In this document: positions 28,496 through 37,681 of the stretch, one piece after another
Layout: every line of letters starts with the position of its first letter
Numbering within the stretch: position 1 is the first letter of the stretch
Notes under the pieces: generated by a model
Database searches by the model: none
What the model saw: only the letters and a program-made list of their open reading frames with translations
Told to the model about the DNA's origin: nothing
Made by a program: the position numbers and the translations under genes
NCBI RefSeq assembly: GCF_001613805.1
Contig: NZ_LPVY01000024.1
Coordinates: 186,001-250,000, forward strand
Direction: 5' to 3'
Length of the DNA stretch: 64,000 bases
From: Thalassospira lucentensis
Lineage (GTDB): Bacteria > Pseudomonadota > Alphaproteobacteria > Rhodospirillales > Thalassospiraceae

Positions 28496-29656
28496 ATGAA
28501 ACTGGCCGTTCCAAAGGAAATATGGCCCGGGGAAAAGCGCGTTGCCGTTACGCCAGATACCGTCAAGAAACTGATCGGTCTGGGGTTTGACGTTGCAATC
28601 GAGGCTGGTGCCGGAACTGACGCCGCCATACCGGATGATCGCTTTGCCGACGCCGGTGCGACCATTGCCAAGACGATGAAAACCACCGTCAAGGATGCCG
28701 ATGTCATCCTGAAGGTGCGCCCACCGGTTGTTGATGGAAAAACCGACGAGCTTGCCGCCTATAAAAAAGGGGCTGCCGTCATCGCCTTGCTTGATCCCTA
28801 TGATCGCAAGGACCTGATTGAAAAAATGGCTGTGGCAGGGGTTTCGTCCTTTGCCATGGAACTGATGCCGCGTATTTCGCGTGCGCAATCAATGGACGTT
28901 CTGTCGTCGCAATCCAACCTGGCCGGGTATCGTGCCGTTCTGGATGCTGCCCATGAATTCGGGCGGATTTATCCGATGATGATGACGGCAGCCGGGACAT
29001 TGCCGCCTGCACGTATCGTTGTCGTCGGGGCCGGTGTCGCCGGTCTTCAGGCGATTGCGACTGCCAAACGCCTTGGTGCGGTGGTTTCCGCATTCGACGT
29101 GCGCCCGGCGGTGAAGGAACAGGTTCAATCGCTTGGCGGGACCTTTATCGAGGTTGAAGACGACGCAGCCGACGGCGAAACCGCAGGCGGCTACGCCAAG
29201 GAAATGTCGGACGAGTACAAGGCCAAACAGGCGGCCAAGCTTAAGGAAGTTCTGGCAAAGACCGACATCGTCATCACGACTGCATTGATCCCGGGCCGTC
29301 CGGCACCGGAAATCGTTACCGCCGATATGGTCGCGGGCATGAAACCCGGCTCTGTCATCATCGATCTTGCCGCCGAACGCGGTGGCAACGTCGCGGGTGC
29401 GAAACTTGGTGAAACGGTTGTCACGGCCAATGGTGTGAAAATCATCGGTCCGGAAAACATCACCAGTTCCGTCGCAACCGATGCAACGGCGATGTATGCG
29501 AAGAACCTTCTGAATTTCATCACACTGTCGGTCGACAAGGAAAAGGGCACGCTGGCCTTCAATGCCGAAGACCAGATTATTGCCGAAACCATGCTGACCC
29601 GTGATGGCAAGGTTGTTCATCCGAAATTCGGTGGTGAGGAGGTCGCAAATGGCTGA
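28496..29656 (+). CDS. pntAA: NAD(P) transhydrogenase subunit alpha 1 (domain I)
   Basis: 386 residues from the ATG at 28496, with AGGAGG 9 nt upstream. It opens with the alanine dehydrogenase/PNT signature ([19 protein letters not shown]) and has the NAD-binding [20 protein letters not shown]. It is the peripheral NAD(H)-binding subunit of proton-translocating transhydrogenase, which makes NADPH from NADH using the proton gradient. A separate domain I protein is the R. rubrum arrangement; E. coli fuses it to membrane helices. It overlaps pntAB by 8 bp. Confidence 0.96.
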   Translation: MKLAVPKEIWPGEKRVAVTPDTVKKLIGLGFDVAIEAGAGTDAAIPDDRFADAGATIAKTMKTTVKDADVILKVRPPVVDGKTDELAAYKKGAAVIALLDPYDRKDLIEKMAVAGVSSFAMELMPRISRAQSMDVLSSQSNLAGYRAVLDAAHEFGRIYPMMMTAAGTLPPARIVVVGAGVAGLQAIATAKRLGAVVSAFDVRPAVKEQVQSLGGTFIEVEDDAADGETAGGYAKEMSDEYKAKQAAKLKEVLAKTDIVITTALIPGRPAPEIVTADMVAGMKPGSVIIDLAAERGGNVAGAKLGETVVTANGVKIIGPENITSSVATDATAMYAKNLLNFITLSVDKEKGTLAFNAEDQIIAETMLTRDGKVVHPKFGGEEVANG

Positions 29657-30092
29657 TCAATCCGTAACCCAAAATGCCGCCCAGAACGCCAACGAGCTGC
29701 GCGATGCAGCCCTTGGACTGGCCGAAAAGGCCGCAAAACTTGCCGATAGTCTTGCCAATCAGGCGGGCGACATGGCGAGTTCGGCGACCACAGTTGTCCA
29801 TACAAGCGGTGTCAGCCCGACGGTGCTTGGCCTGACGGTTTTCGTTCTGGCATGCTTTGTCGGCTATTACGTCGTGTGGAAAGTAACCCCGGCCCTTCAT
29901 TCGCCGCTGATGGCGGTGACCAATGCCATTTCATCGGTGATCATTGTCGGTGCGCTTCTGGCGGCAGGCCCGATCGAGATGAACCTGTCCAAGGCGATGG
30001 GCTTCCTCGCCGTGGTGCTGGCGTCGGTCAACATCTTTGGCGGTTTCATCGTGGCACAGCGCATGCTGCACATGTTCAAGAAAAAGAAGTAG
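29649..30092 (+). CDS. pntAB: NAD(P) transhydrogenase subunit alpha 2 (membrane)
   Basis: 147 residues. The ATG at 29649 overlaps the end of pntAA and has GGAGG upstream; a longer start at 29601 would lie inside pntAA. A soluble N-terminal ~55 residues precede three or four membrane helices ([19 protein letters not shown] onward), matching the split domain II-alpha subunit. With PntB it forms the proton channel. Confidence 0.94.
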   Translation: MADQSVTQNAAQNANELRDAALGLAEKAAKLADSLANQAGDMASSATTVVHTSGVSPTVLGLTVFVLACFVGYYVVWKVTPALHSPLMAVTNAISSVIIVGALLAAGPIEMNLSKAMGFLAVVLASVNIFGGFIVAQRMLHMFKKKK

Positions 30093-30104
30093 GGGGAACA
30101 CACA

Positions 30105-31502
30105 ATGTCGGAAAACCTATCGGCTTTCCTGTATCTGGTGGCGTCCGTCTGCTTCATTCTGTCGCTGCGCGGTCTGTCTTCACCGGAAACGGCACGTAAC
30201 GGGAATATCCTTGGCATGGTGGGGATGGCGATTGCCATTCTGACCACCCTGGCATCACCCGAAGTCGTGTCCTATACCACTATCATTGTCGGCATTCTGG
30301 TCGGCGGGGCCATTGGTACGGTCATCGCGCTCAAGATCAAGATGACGGCACTGCCGCAACTTGTTGCTGCCTTCCATTCGCTGGTCGGTCTGGCGGCTGT
30401 GTTTGTGGCAGGTGCGGCGCTTTATTCGCCGGGTGCCTATGGTCTTGGTACTGCGGGTAATATTGGTGCTGCCAGCCTGATTGAAATGGGCCTTGGCGTT
30501 GCCATTGGTGCCATTACCTTCACTGGCTCGCTTGTTGCCTTTGGCAAGTTGCAGGGGATTGTATCGGGTACGCCGGTACGCTTTACCGGACAGCACATGC
30601 TTAACCTTGCCATCGGAATTGGCATTGTGGTGTTTGGTGTCATCCTTGTTGCGACTGAAAGCCACACCGCGTTCTGGATTCTGGTTATTCTTGCTCTGGT
30701 TCTTGGCGTGACGCTGATCATTCCGATTGGCGGGGCGGATATGCCGGTCGTTGTTTCGATGCTGAACTCCTATTCGGGGTGGGCGGCATGCGGCATCGGC
30801 TTTACGCTTCAGAACAACGCCCTGATCATTACCGGTGCACTGGTTGGTGCTTCGGGTGCGATCCTGTCCTACATCATGTGCAAGGGCATGAACCGCTCGA
30901 TCTTCAACGTTATCTTTGGCGGCTTTGGCGTGGAAGCCGGTGCCGCAGCAGGCGGCGTTGATACCGGTGATCGGGCTGTCAAATCAGGCTCCAGCGATGA
31001 TGCGGCCTTTATCATGAAGAACGCATCAAATGTGATCATCGTGCCGGGCTACGGCATGGCGGTGGCACAGGCTCAGCACGCGTTGCGCGAAATGGCTGAT
31101 ATCCTTAAAGCCGAAGGCGTTAATGTCCGCTATGCCATCCATCCAGTGGCAGGACGTATGCCGGGGCATATGAACGTCCTTCTGGCAGAGGCAAGTGTGC
31201 CTTATGACGACGTGCTTGAAATGGAAGAAATCAACCGTGATTTCGGCACGGCGGATGTGGCCTTTGTGATTGGTGCCAACGACATCACCAACCCGGCAGC
31301 CAAAACCGACCCGTCATCGCCGATCTTCGGCATGCCGATCCTCGAGGTCGAAAAAGCCAAAACCGTTCTGTTCATCAAGCGTTCGATGTCGGCCGGTTAT
31401 GCCGGTATCGAGAACGAGTTGTTCTTCAAGGATAATACTATGATGCTGTTCGGTGATGCCAAAAAGATGTGTGAAGAGATTGTGATGCATCTGGATAGCT
31501 GA
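30105..31502 (+). CDS. pntB: NAD(P) transhydrogenase subunit beta
   Basis: 465 residues. Around eight membrane helices form domain II-beta, followed by the NADP-binding domain III (about 290-465) with VIIVPGYGMAVAQAQHALRE and the GANDITNPAAKTDP segment. It completes the pntAA-pntAB-pntB operon (12 bp gap, GGGGAA ribosome-binding site). A terminator follows. Confidence 0.96.
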   Translation: MSENLSAFLYLVASVCFILSLRGLSSPETARNGNILGMVGMAIAILTTLASPEVVSYTTIIVGILVGGAIGTVIALKIKMTALPQLVAAFHSLVGLAAVFVAGAALYSPGAYGLGTAGNIGAASLIEMGLGVAIGAITFTGSLVAFGKLQGIVSGTPVRFTGQHMLNLAIGIGIVVFGVILVATESHTAFWILVILALVLGVTLIIPIGGADMPVVVSMLNSYSGWAACGIGFTLQNNALIITGALVGASGAILSYIMCKGMNRSIFNVIFGGFGVEAGAAAGGVDTGDRAVKSGSSDDAAFIMKNASNVIIVPGYGMAVAQAQHALREMADILKAEGVNVRYAIHPVAGRMPGHMNVLLAEASVPYDDVLEMEEINRDFGTADVAFVIGANDITNPAAKTDPSSPIFGMPILEVEKAKTVLFIKRSMSAGYAGIENELFFKDNTMMLFGDAKKMCEEIVMHLDS

Positions 31503-31525
31503 TTTGGCTTTGCTGTTGGAATATG

Positions 31526-31555
31526 AAAAGGGCGGCCATTTGGTCGCCCTTTTTC
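31526..31555 (+). terminator. Terminator of the pnt operon
   Basis: Stem AAGGGCG / CGCCCTT with an inner GCC/GGT extension, followed by TTT, 24 bp after the pntB stop. Confidence 0.9.
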
Positions 31556-31613
31556 TATGTATAAATACGAATTTTCGTGATCTTTTATTCAGAAATCATA
31601 TCCCGAGGGCTGA

Positions 31614-32201
31614 GTGTTCCGACTTCTGAAAGTATCCGTTTTTACGATTGTGCTGTTGTCGCTGGCGGTGGTGGCATCGGTTTCGGGGATTTTCATCACC
31701 TATTTCCGGCTGACAGCCGAGGAGCCGGTGGCGCGGATTACGTTCGAGGAAGTCGGGGATCAGGAATACAATGCTTATCTGACATTGCCGGGCAACGATA
31801 TTCCCGGCAAATACGTGATTTATGGTGACCAATGGCGGATTGATGCGGAATTTGTGAAGATCAAGCCATGGGCCAATATTCTTGGTGTGGATTCCCGTTA
31901 CAAGCTGGTGCGGCTGGAAGGTCGATATCAGGACATCGAAGATCAGAACACCCGTCCGCATATGGCCTATGATCTCGGCGCGACCAAGGGGATTGATATT
32001 GGCAAGCTGGTGGCGGATTGGAATTTCCTGATTGATGCCGAATATGGCAGTTCGACTTTCACCGATATCGAGGTTGCCAATACCTATACGGTCTATAAAA
32101 GCCAGTTCGGGCTTTTGGTACGCGAAGACGCCGCACAGTCGGATGCGACCAGCAACGGCGCCGTCGATGGTCTGTTTAACTGGCTGTTCGGGTCGAAATA
32201 A
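31614..32201 (+). CDS. Conserved membrane-anchored protein, function unknown
   Basis: 195 residues from a GTG at 31614 with GAGGG 5 nt upstream. One N-terminal membrane helix (LKVSVFTIVLLSLAVVASVSG) anchors a periplasmic domain of about 165 residues. That domain is rich in beta-type residues, with the segments YGDQWRIDAEFVKIKPWANI and YKLVRLEGRYQDIEDQ. I associate it loosely with a family once labelled cation/multidrug efflux pump, but it has no transporter features. It stands alone between two terminators. Confidence 0.75.
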   Translation: MFRLLKVSVFTIVLLSLAVVASVSGIFITYFRLTAEEPVARITFEEVGDQEYNAYLTLPGNDIPGKYVIYGDQWRIDAEFVKIKPWANILGVDSRYKLVRLEGRYQDIEDQNTRPHMAYDLGATKGIDIGKLVADWNFLIDAEYGSSTFTDIEVANTYTVYKSQFGLLVREDAAQSDATSNGAVDGLFNWLFGSK

Positions 32202-32236
32202 AACCCGTCCGACGAATATCGGACGGGTTGTTTGTT
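32202..32236. terminator. Convergent-gene terminator
   Basis: Perfect 11-bp stem AACCCGTCCGA / TCGGACGGGTT with a 6-nt loop, followed by GTTTGTTT on the plus strand. It lies directly after the membrane-anchored protein gene and 28 bp before the end of the converging antiporter gene. Confidence 0.85.
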
Positions 32237-32264
32237 TGGTCCCGGCTTTATTGTGCCGATTTGA

Positions 32265-33746
32265 TCAAAGGATCATCGCTGCCACCCAAGCAAACAGAAC
32301 CATGCCGAAATTGGCATGGATAAAGGTCGGGATCACGGAATCCTTTACATGATCATGTTGACCGTCGGCATTCAGGCCCGATGTCGCGCCCAATGTGATG
32401 GTTGATGCGGGCGAGCCAGCATCGCCAAGGGCAGCAGACGCCCCCAGAAGTGCGATGGTCGCCATGGGCGAGAAGCCAAGGGCCAGTGCGAGTGGGATAT
32501 AGATCGGAGCCAGGATTGGCACGCTGGCGAAGCTGTCGCCAAAGCCGATGGTGATGAACAGGCCGACCAGAAGCATGATCAGCGCGCCAATCGCCTTGTT
32601 ATCGCCGATCAGTTCGGCACTTGCCTGCACAAGCGGGGCGATTTCGCCGGTGGCATCAAGCACCCCGGCAAAGCCCGACGCGATGGTGATGATCACGGCG
32701 ATCTGGGCCATCATCCGCATACCTTCGGTGAAGACATCGTCCTGTGCCCGCCAGCGGAAAATGCCCGCCGCCGCCAGAATGACAAAGCCGATCATCGCGC
32801 CAACCAGAAGGCTGTCAAACTGCAACTGGCAGATCAGCGCAACGGCAAGGGCCGCAACGGTTGCCAGCAGTTGAAGCGGATTGATCGACACGGGCTTCGC
32901 TGGATTGATATGGCTTTCCGAAGACGGATCAGTCACATAATCGCGCGGTTTGCGATAGGTGATGAAAACCGCAACCAGCATCCCGGCAACAATCCCCATA
33001 ACCGGCAGGAACATGGCCTTTTGTGCCATGTCGGCCGTCATGGAAAGATCGTAGGCCGCGCCAACTTCGTTGACATTGGCCATCAGGATTTCATTGAGGT
33101 AAATCGCCCCAAAGCCTGTCGGCAGCAGCAGATAGGAAAAGCTGATCGAACAGGCGAGGATACAGGCAATGGCCCGGCGGTCAATCCGCAGGCGGTTGAA
33201 TACCGCCAGAAGCGGTGGGATCATCACCGGGATAAAGGCGATGTGAACCGGCACCAGATTCTGCGAAATCAACGAGCAGAAAATGAAGATCGCAAACAGG
33301 AACCACTTAAGGCCCTTTGACGTGCTTTGTGCATCGCTTCCAACACGCGCGGCGATCTTTTGGGCAAACAGATCCAGAATGCCCGAACGTGCAATCGCAA
33401 CCGCAAAGGCACCGATCATAACATAGGTCATGCCGACCTGTGCGCCGACCAGAAGGTTGTCATTAAGCGCACCGATGGCGGTGGTTGTGTCCATCCCGGC
33501 GTGCAATGCACCAAGCAAGGCGGCCGAGATAAGGGCGATCGGGACTGGCACGCGCAAAAGACACAGTGCAATCATGACAACGATGGTCAGCAGGACAGCA
33601 TTGATGTGGTAATCGACCAGTGCGGCAATGCCATATATCGCGGCCATCACGGCGATGGCGGGTAGAACGCGGGTCAGTCGATAATACCCATTAAAATCAG
33701 ATCCGGCGGGGGCATTGCCGGTATCGGTTTGTGTGTTCACAGTCAT
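32265..33746 (-). CDS. Na+/H+ antiporter family protein (NhaC/YuiF-like)
   Basis: 493 residues from the ATG at 33746 (TTG at 33779 is a weaker choice). About 12 membrane segments are visible, with a long hydrophilic loop near the middle (TYRKPRDYVTDPSSESH). The repeated pattern and the GFGDSFASVPILAPI and GDAGSPASTITLGATSG segments match the Na_H_antiporter group of the IT superfamily. The likely role is sodium or organic-ion exchange for protons at the inner membrane. It appears monocistronic. Confidence 0.8.
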   Translation of the reverse strand: MTVNTQTDTGNAPAGSDFNGYYRLTRVLPAIAVMAAIYGIAALVDYHINAVLLTIVVMIALCLLRVPVPIALISAALLGALHAGMDTTTAIGALNDNLLVGAQVGMTYVMIGAFAVAIARSGILDLFAQKIAARVGSDAQSTSKGLKWFLFAIFIFCSLISQNLVPVHIAFIPVMIPPLLAVFNRLRIDRRAIACILACSISFSYLLLPTGFGAIYLNEILMANVNEVGAAYDLSMTADMAQKAMFLPVMGIVAGMLVAVFITYRKPRDYVTDPSSESHINPAKPVSINPLQLLATVAALAVALICQLQFDSLLVGAMIGFVILAAAGIFRWRAQDDVFTEGMRMMAQIAVIITIASGFAGVLDATGEIAPLVQASAELIGDNKAIGALIMLLVGLFITIGFGDSFASVPILAPIYIPLALALGFSPMATIALLGASAALGDAGSPASTITLGATSGLNADGQHDHVKDSVIPTFIHANFGMVLFAWVAAMIL

Positions 33747-33906
33747 GTCTCCCCGATTGACTGGTTGGTGGTGGCGCAAAGGTGTTTGCGCATGGCGGGA
33801 GAAGACCTGCCGGGGAATTGTTTAAAACAATCCGATGCCAAGACAAAAAACTTAGCGGGAATGACAGCTATGCGATCCGGGGAGTGGGATTTGGAAATGG
33901 GAGCCT

Positions 33907-33945
33907 AAAAAACCAAACCCGCCCGGATTGCTCCGAGGCGGGCTT
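33907..33945 (-). terminator. Terminator after rpsU
   Basis: Reading the minus strand: AAGCCCGCC, loop, GGCGGGTTT, then GGTTTTTT, about 75 bp after the rpsU stop. A second hairpin (TTTTGGC-AA-GCCAAAA arms) lies between it and rpsU near 33963-33978. Confidence 0.85.
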
Positions 33946-34020
33946 GGCGCACGGGTCCGATTTTGGCAAGCCAAAACCGATCGTACAGTCACGTTCGAGG
34001 AACCCCGAAAGTGAAAAAGA

Positions 34021-34224
34021 CTAGAAGCCTTCGCGCTCGACGCGCTTACGCTCCAGCTTGCGGGCACGACGGATTGCTTCCGCCCCTTCGCGAGCTTTCT
34101 TCTCCGACGGCTTTTCAAAGTGGCGACGGAGTTTCATCTCACGGAAAATGCCCTCGCGCTGCATCTTTTTCTTAAGCGCTTTCAGAGCCTGATCGACATT
34201 GTTGTCGCGAACGATTACCTGCAC
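34021..34224 (-). CDS. rpsU: 30S ribosomal protein S21
   Basis: 67 residues with the S21 core [20 protein letters not shown] and a basic C-terminus. The GTG at 34224 is preferred: AAGGAG lies 10 nt upstream, whereas it would be only 1 nt from the alternative GTG at 34233. S21 assists base-pairing of mRNA Shine-Dalgarno sequences with the small subunit. It is transcribed alone. Confidence 0.95.
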   Translation of the reverse strand: MQVIVRDNNVDQALKALKKKMQREGIFREMKLRRHFEKPSEKKAREGAEAIRRARKLERKRVEREGF

Positions 34225-34558
34225 GGAAACCACGCTCCTTTCAAAAAAACAAAAACACCCGGCTGAGCATCATGCCCTCCGGTTGGTTGCACGGCCTGTA
34301 TGACCGTGGGCTTTATATAGTGTAAAGCGGCGCAAAAGGAAAGAGGGAAGGGGTAATTCGCCTATGGCGTTCATTGGGCGATAGGGTTGTGTCCACAATG
34401 TGATCCCGAAAGCTCGAGATTGGCTTTGTCTTCCCGATTTTATTCTATACCAAAAGTAACGGCATCCTGTTGAAAAATATACCCTTGGTGGTTGCGATGC
34501 GGGTATAGTGATCGGACACGAACAGTTCAAAACCTTAGGGCAGGGGCGGGATAGAGCA
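34225..34558. other. 334-bp divergent spacer rpsU / small membrane protein
   Basis: No gene supported. On the minus strand an AT-rich stretch (TTTACACTATATAAAG, near 34315-34330) is a plausible -10 area for rpsU. No clear promoter for the plus-strand gene could be picked. Confidence 0.45.
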
Positions 34559-35005
34559 ATGGAAAGCAGTTTGCGGGAGGCGGCAATTGCACATGCGCCG
34601 TTCTTTATTGCGGGACCGGGGCAGTCGGACGTGCTGTTCACGATTGTTATCTGGTCTGTCGTTCTGGCGGTGTTTGGTCTTGGCGCGCTTTATCTGAGTT
34701 TACACGCGCTGCCCGAAAGATTGGCCCATCACGCCAATCACACCCAGATACAGCTTATCAGTATCCTGACCCTTCTGGCGCTGTTTACCCATAACAACCT
34801 GTTCTGGCTGGCGGCCCTGGTGATTGCCGTGGTTCAGGTTCCCGATTTTTATACGCCGATCAATGCGATTGCCGACGCTGTGAAGGCAATGGCAAGGCAG
34901 AAGGGGGCAATGAGCGACTCGGGCAAATCAGAACAGGTTGGTGATGGTGATGTCGTGACCGGTACCCCCAGCGTAAAAGAGCAGGAGGACCGTAAAGATG
35001 TTTGA
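34559..35005 (+). CDS. Small two-helix membrane protein upstream of HlyD gene
   Basis: 148 residues from the ATG at 34559. Two or three hydrophobic segments are visible (VLFTIVIWSVVLAVFGLGAL; IQLISILTLLALFTHNNLFWLAALVIAVVQV), then a hydrophilic C-terminal tail. I do not recognise the family. It overlaps the following HlyD gene by 8 bp, so the products are made together. Small membrane partners next to YiaV/EmrA-like adaptors are known in E. coli (YiaW-YiaV), which suggests a similar role, by analogy only. Confidence 0.7.
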   Translation: MESSLREAAIAHAPFFIAGPGQSDVLFTIVIWSVVLAVFGLGALYLSLHALPERLAHHANHTQIQLISILTLLALFTHNNLFWLAALVIAVVQVPDFYTPINAIADAVKAMARQKGAMSDSGKSEQVGDGDVVTGTPSVKEQEDRKDV

Positions 35006-36230
35006 ACTTATGTTATGTTCCATTTTTACCATCCTGCCTGATTACCTGATCCGGCGATATGCGCAGGGGAAACGTATCGGCAAGGAAATCACCCTGTTTT
35101 CGGTCTGGTACGAGCTGCGATACGGGATTGTCGGCTGTGCGATCCTGACGATTTCGTTGATTACGCTGATTTTTTATTATCACCCGTCAAGTCACAACGT
35201 CGCGTCCTTCTATCGGACCCTGACCATTTTGCCGGAAAAGAACGGCAGGGTCGTGGAAATCTATGTCGATAACGATGATCAGGTAAAATCGGGTGATCCG
35301 TTATTCCGCCTTGATGACCGTACTGAAACCGAAGCGGCCGAAATCGCCCGGCAGCAGGTGCAGGAAATCCGTGCGCAGATGGCGGTAACGCAAGCCGATC
35401 TTGCTGTGGCGAACGGTAACCTTGAAGAAGCCCAAGGTGCCTATGAACAGGTGCGCGAGGAATTGGCGGTCAAGGCCGATCTTCTGTCACGTGGTACCAA
35501 TGCGGTTTCACGGCGGGAGGTCGAACGGCTTGAAGTGGCCTTAACCACCCGTCAGGGGGCAGTCAATGCGGCAAAGGCCAACGTCAATGCCGTGGAAACC
35601 AAAATGGAAACGCTGTTGTCGGCCCAGCTTGCCAGTGCGGAAGCGTCGCTTCGTTCGGCCGAGGTTGCCCTTGGCAAAACCGTTGTCCGGGCGGGTGTCG
35701 ATGGCGAGATACAGCAGTTTGCATTGCAGATTGGTGATGTGGTTAACCCGTTACTGCGTCCAGCCGGTATCCTTATACCGGCCGAACCCGAGGAGGTCGT
35801 ATTCCAGGCCGGGTTCCAGCAGGTTTCCGCACAGGTTGTCAAAGCTGGAATTCTTGCGGAAATGTCGTGTGCGTCGCTGCCGTTTGAAGTAATTCCGATG
35901 TTGGTAACCAGCGTGCAGCCGGTGATCGCCGCCGGTCAGTTCCGCCCGACCGACAGATTGCTTGATATCTCGGAACGGGCCGTGCCGGGCACATTCCTTG
36001 CCAAAATGATCCCGCTTTATCCTGAGCAGATCAAGGATGTGCCAAGGGGCAGCCAGTGCGTTGCCAATGCCTATACCAATACCCATGCGCAGCTTGAAAA
36101 CCCGGAAATCGGTACGGGCGAATGGTTGTTCCTGCATATGGTGCAGACGGTCGGGATCGTGCATGCCTTGCTGCTGCGTATTCAGGCGCTGCTCTGGCCG
36201 GTACAGACGCTGGTTTTGTCGGCTCATTAG
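34998..36230 (+). CDS. HlyD-family membrane fusion (adaptor) protein
   Basis: 410 residues. One membrane helix lies at about 38-58, then the biotinyl-lipoyl half motif (EKNGRVVEIYVDNDDQVKSG), a long coiled coil (about 110-210, rich in Ala/Glu/Gln), a second lipoyl half (VRAGVDGEIQQFALQIGDVV) and a beta-barrel. Such adaptors bridge an inner-membrane pump to an outer-membrane channel. No pump or TolC-like gene is adjacent; only the small membrane protein precedes it. The C-terminal tail has an unusual extra hydrophobic segment (about 375-408). Confidence 0.85.
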   Translation: MFELMLCSIFTILPDYLIRRYAQGKRIGKEITLFSVWYELRYGIVGCAILTISLITLIFYYHPSSHNVASFYRTLTILPEKNGRVVEIYVDNDDQVKSGDPLFRLDDRTETEAAEIARQQVQEIRAQMAVTQADLAVANGNLEEAQGAYEQVREELAVKADLLSRGTNAVSRREVERLEVALTTRQGAVNAAKANVNAVETKMETLLSAQLASAEASLRSAEVALGKTVVRAGVDGEIQQFALQIGDVVNPLLRPAGILIPAEPEEVVFQAGFQQVSAQVVKAGILAEMSCASLPFEVIPMLVTSVQPVIAAGQFRPTDRLLDISERAVPGTFLAKMIPLYPEQIKDVPRGSQCVANAYTNTHAQLENPEIGTGEWLFLHMVQTVGIVHALLLRIQALLWPVQTLVLSAH

Positions 36231-36287
36231 GCGACAGATCACGTGTAGGGGCTTTACAGCCATGCCGTTTTGGTTGGATATAGAGCC

Positions 36288-36890
36288 ATGTCGATCCTTA
36301 AAATTGCCCGGATGGGCCACCCGGTTCTGCGCAGGGTCGCAGACCGGGTCGAGAACCCGCTTGATCCCGAAATCCAGCGTCTGATCGCGGATATGAAGGA
36401 CACCATGAAGGATGCCGGAGGCGTTGGCCTTGCGGCACCACAGGTGTTTCAGTCCAAGGCGATCATGGTTTTTTATGTCCCGGCCTTTCGCAAAAGCGAT
36501 GATCCCGATGATGCGGAAGTACCGTTAAGCGTACTGATCAATCCGGAAATCGAGGCGATTGGCGATGAAATCGTTGATGGCTGGGAAGGATGTCTGTCCA
36601 TCCCCGGGTTGCAGGGCGTTGTGCCGCGCTGGAACAAAATCCGGTATCGCGGGTTAAATGAGTATGGTGACGAAGTCGAAAGCATTGCCGGCGGGTTCCA
36701 TGCGCGCGTCGTTCAGCACGAATATGATCATCTGATCGGGGTGATGTATCCCGAACGTATGGAAGACATGACGCTTCTGGGCTTTGCCGATGAACTGCGT
36801 GACAATCCGCCTGAAACGACCTTCAGACAGGCAGCATCATCTGGCGAAGGTTCGGATGAAAATGCCGATGAGGACAGCAAGGAGGCCTGA
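36288..36890 (+). CDS. def: Peptide deformylase
   Basis: 200 residues from the ATG at 36288. All three metal-site motifs are present: GGVGLAAPQ, EGCLS with Cys102, and HEYDH (His144, Glu145, His148). It removes the formyl group from nascent proteins. The C-terminal ~30 residues are acidic and probably disordered. The stop is immediately followed by the ATG of the COQ9 gene. Confidence 0.96.
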   Translation: MSILKIARMGHPVLRRVADRVENPLDPEIQRLIADMKDTMKDAGGVGLAAPQVFQSKAIMVFYVPAFRKSDDPDDAEVPLSVLINPEIEAIGDEIVDGWEGCLSIPGLQGVVPRWNKIRYRGLNEYGDEVESIAGGFHARVVQHEYDHLIGVMYPERMEDMTLLGFADELRDNPPETTFRQAASSGEGSDENADEDSKEA

Positions 36891-37586
36891 ATGACCGTTT
36901 CCGAAAGCATGAACCGCCTGCGTATGCAGCGCGAGGCACTGGTCACAGCGGCACTTGAGCATGTGCCGTTCGACGGCTGGACGATGGCCGCCCTTCGTAG
37001 CGGCGCCGAAGACCTTGATCTTGCCACGGGCGAGGTTGACCGTCTGTTCCCCGGCGGTATTCGTCAGGCAATCATTACCTATGTCGAGATGACGGATCGC
37101 AAGATGGTCGAGGAACTCGACAAGCTTGATCTGCCATCGATGAAGATCCGCGAACGGATCGCGACTGCGGTCAAAACCCGTCTGTCACTGGTAGAGCACG
37201 AAAAGGATACGGTGCGCGCCGCCCTTTCCTATCTGACATTGCCGCAAAACGTACCGCTTAGCCTGAAGCTGACGCATGGTACGGTCGACAAGATGTGGAT
37301 TGCCGCCGGTGACACATCGACCGATCACAACTGGTACACCAAGCGGATGCTGCTTGCGGGGGTTTATGGTTCGACCCTTGCGTATTGGCTGGATGACAAA
37401 TCCGAAGGCCATGCAGACAGCTGGGCTTTTCTTGATCGCCGGATCGGCAATGTCATGCAAATCCCGAAAATCACCGGAACGGTCAAAAAGGCCGGGAAAT
37501 TTGCCGCGACCCCGTTCAAGCTTGGCGCGAAGCTGGCGAAATGCATGCCGACGCCCGGTCGGGTCCGCCGCCAGTTCAGCGCATAG
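36891..37586 (+). CDS. COQ9-family ubiquinone biosynthesis protein
   Basis: 231 residues. The family signature is the helical segment after the TetR-like N-terminus: LVTAALEHVPFDGWTMAALR, and later NWYTKRMLLAGVYGSTLAYW. COQ9 binds lipids and delivers quinone intermediates to the COQ7-type hydroxylase; the fold is TetR-like without DNA binding. It abuts def with no spacer and has AAGGAGG within the def C-terminus. Confidence 0.9.
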   Translation: MTVSESMNRLRMQREALVTAALEHVPFDGWTMAALRSGAEDLDLATGEVDRLFPGGIRQAIITYVEMTDRKMVEELDKLDLPSMKIRERIATAVKTRLSLVEHEKDTVRAALSYLTLPQNVPLSLKLTHGTVDKMWIAAGDTSTDHNWYTKRMLLAGVYGSTLAYWLDDKSEGHADSWAFLDRRIGNVMQIPKITGTVKKAGKFAATPFKLGAKLAKCMPTPGRVRRQFSA

Positions 37587-37616
37587 AACAGGACGGATTT
37601 CGGCCCATTGTTCATA

Positions 37617-37648
37617 CAAAACGCCGCCCCATGCAGGGCGGCGTTTTG
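37617..37648. terminator. Bidirectional terminator COQ9 / SNase-like
   Basis: Stem AAACGCCGCCC / GGGCGGCGTTT with a 6-nt loop; T-rich flank on both strands. It sits between two converging genes. Confidence 0.9.
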
Positions 37649-37681
37649 CGTTGGATAACAGCGGTAACAGCGTGATTGCGT

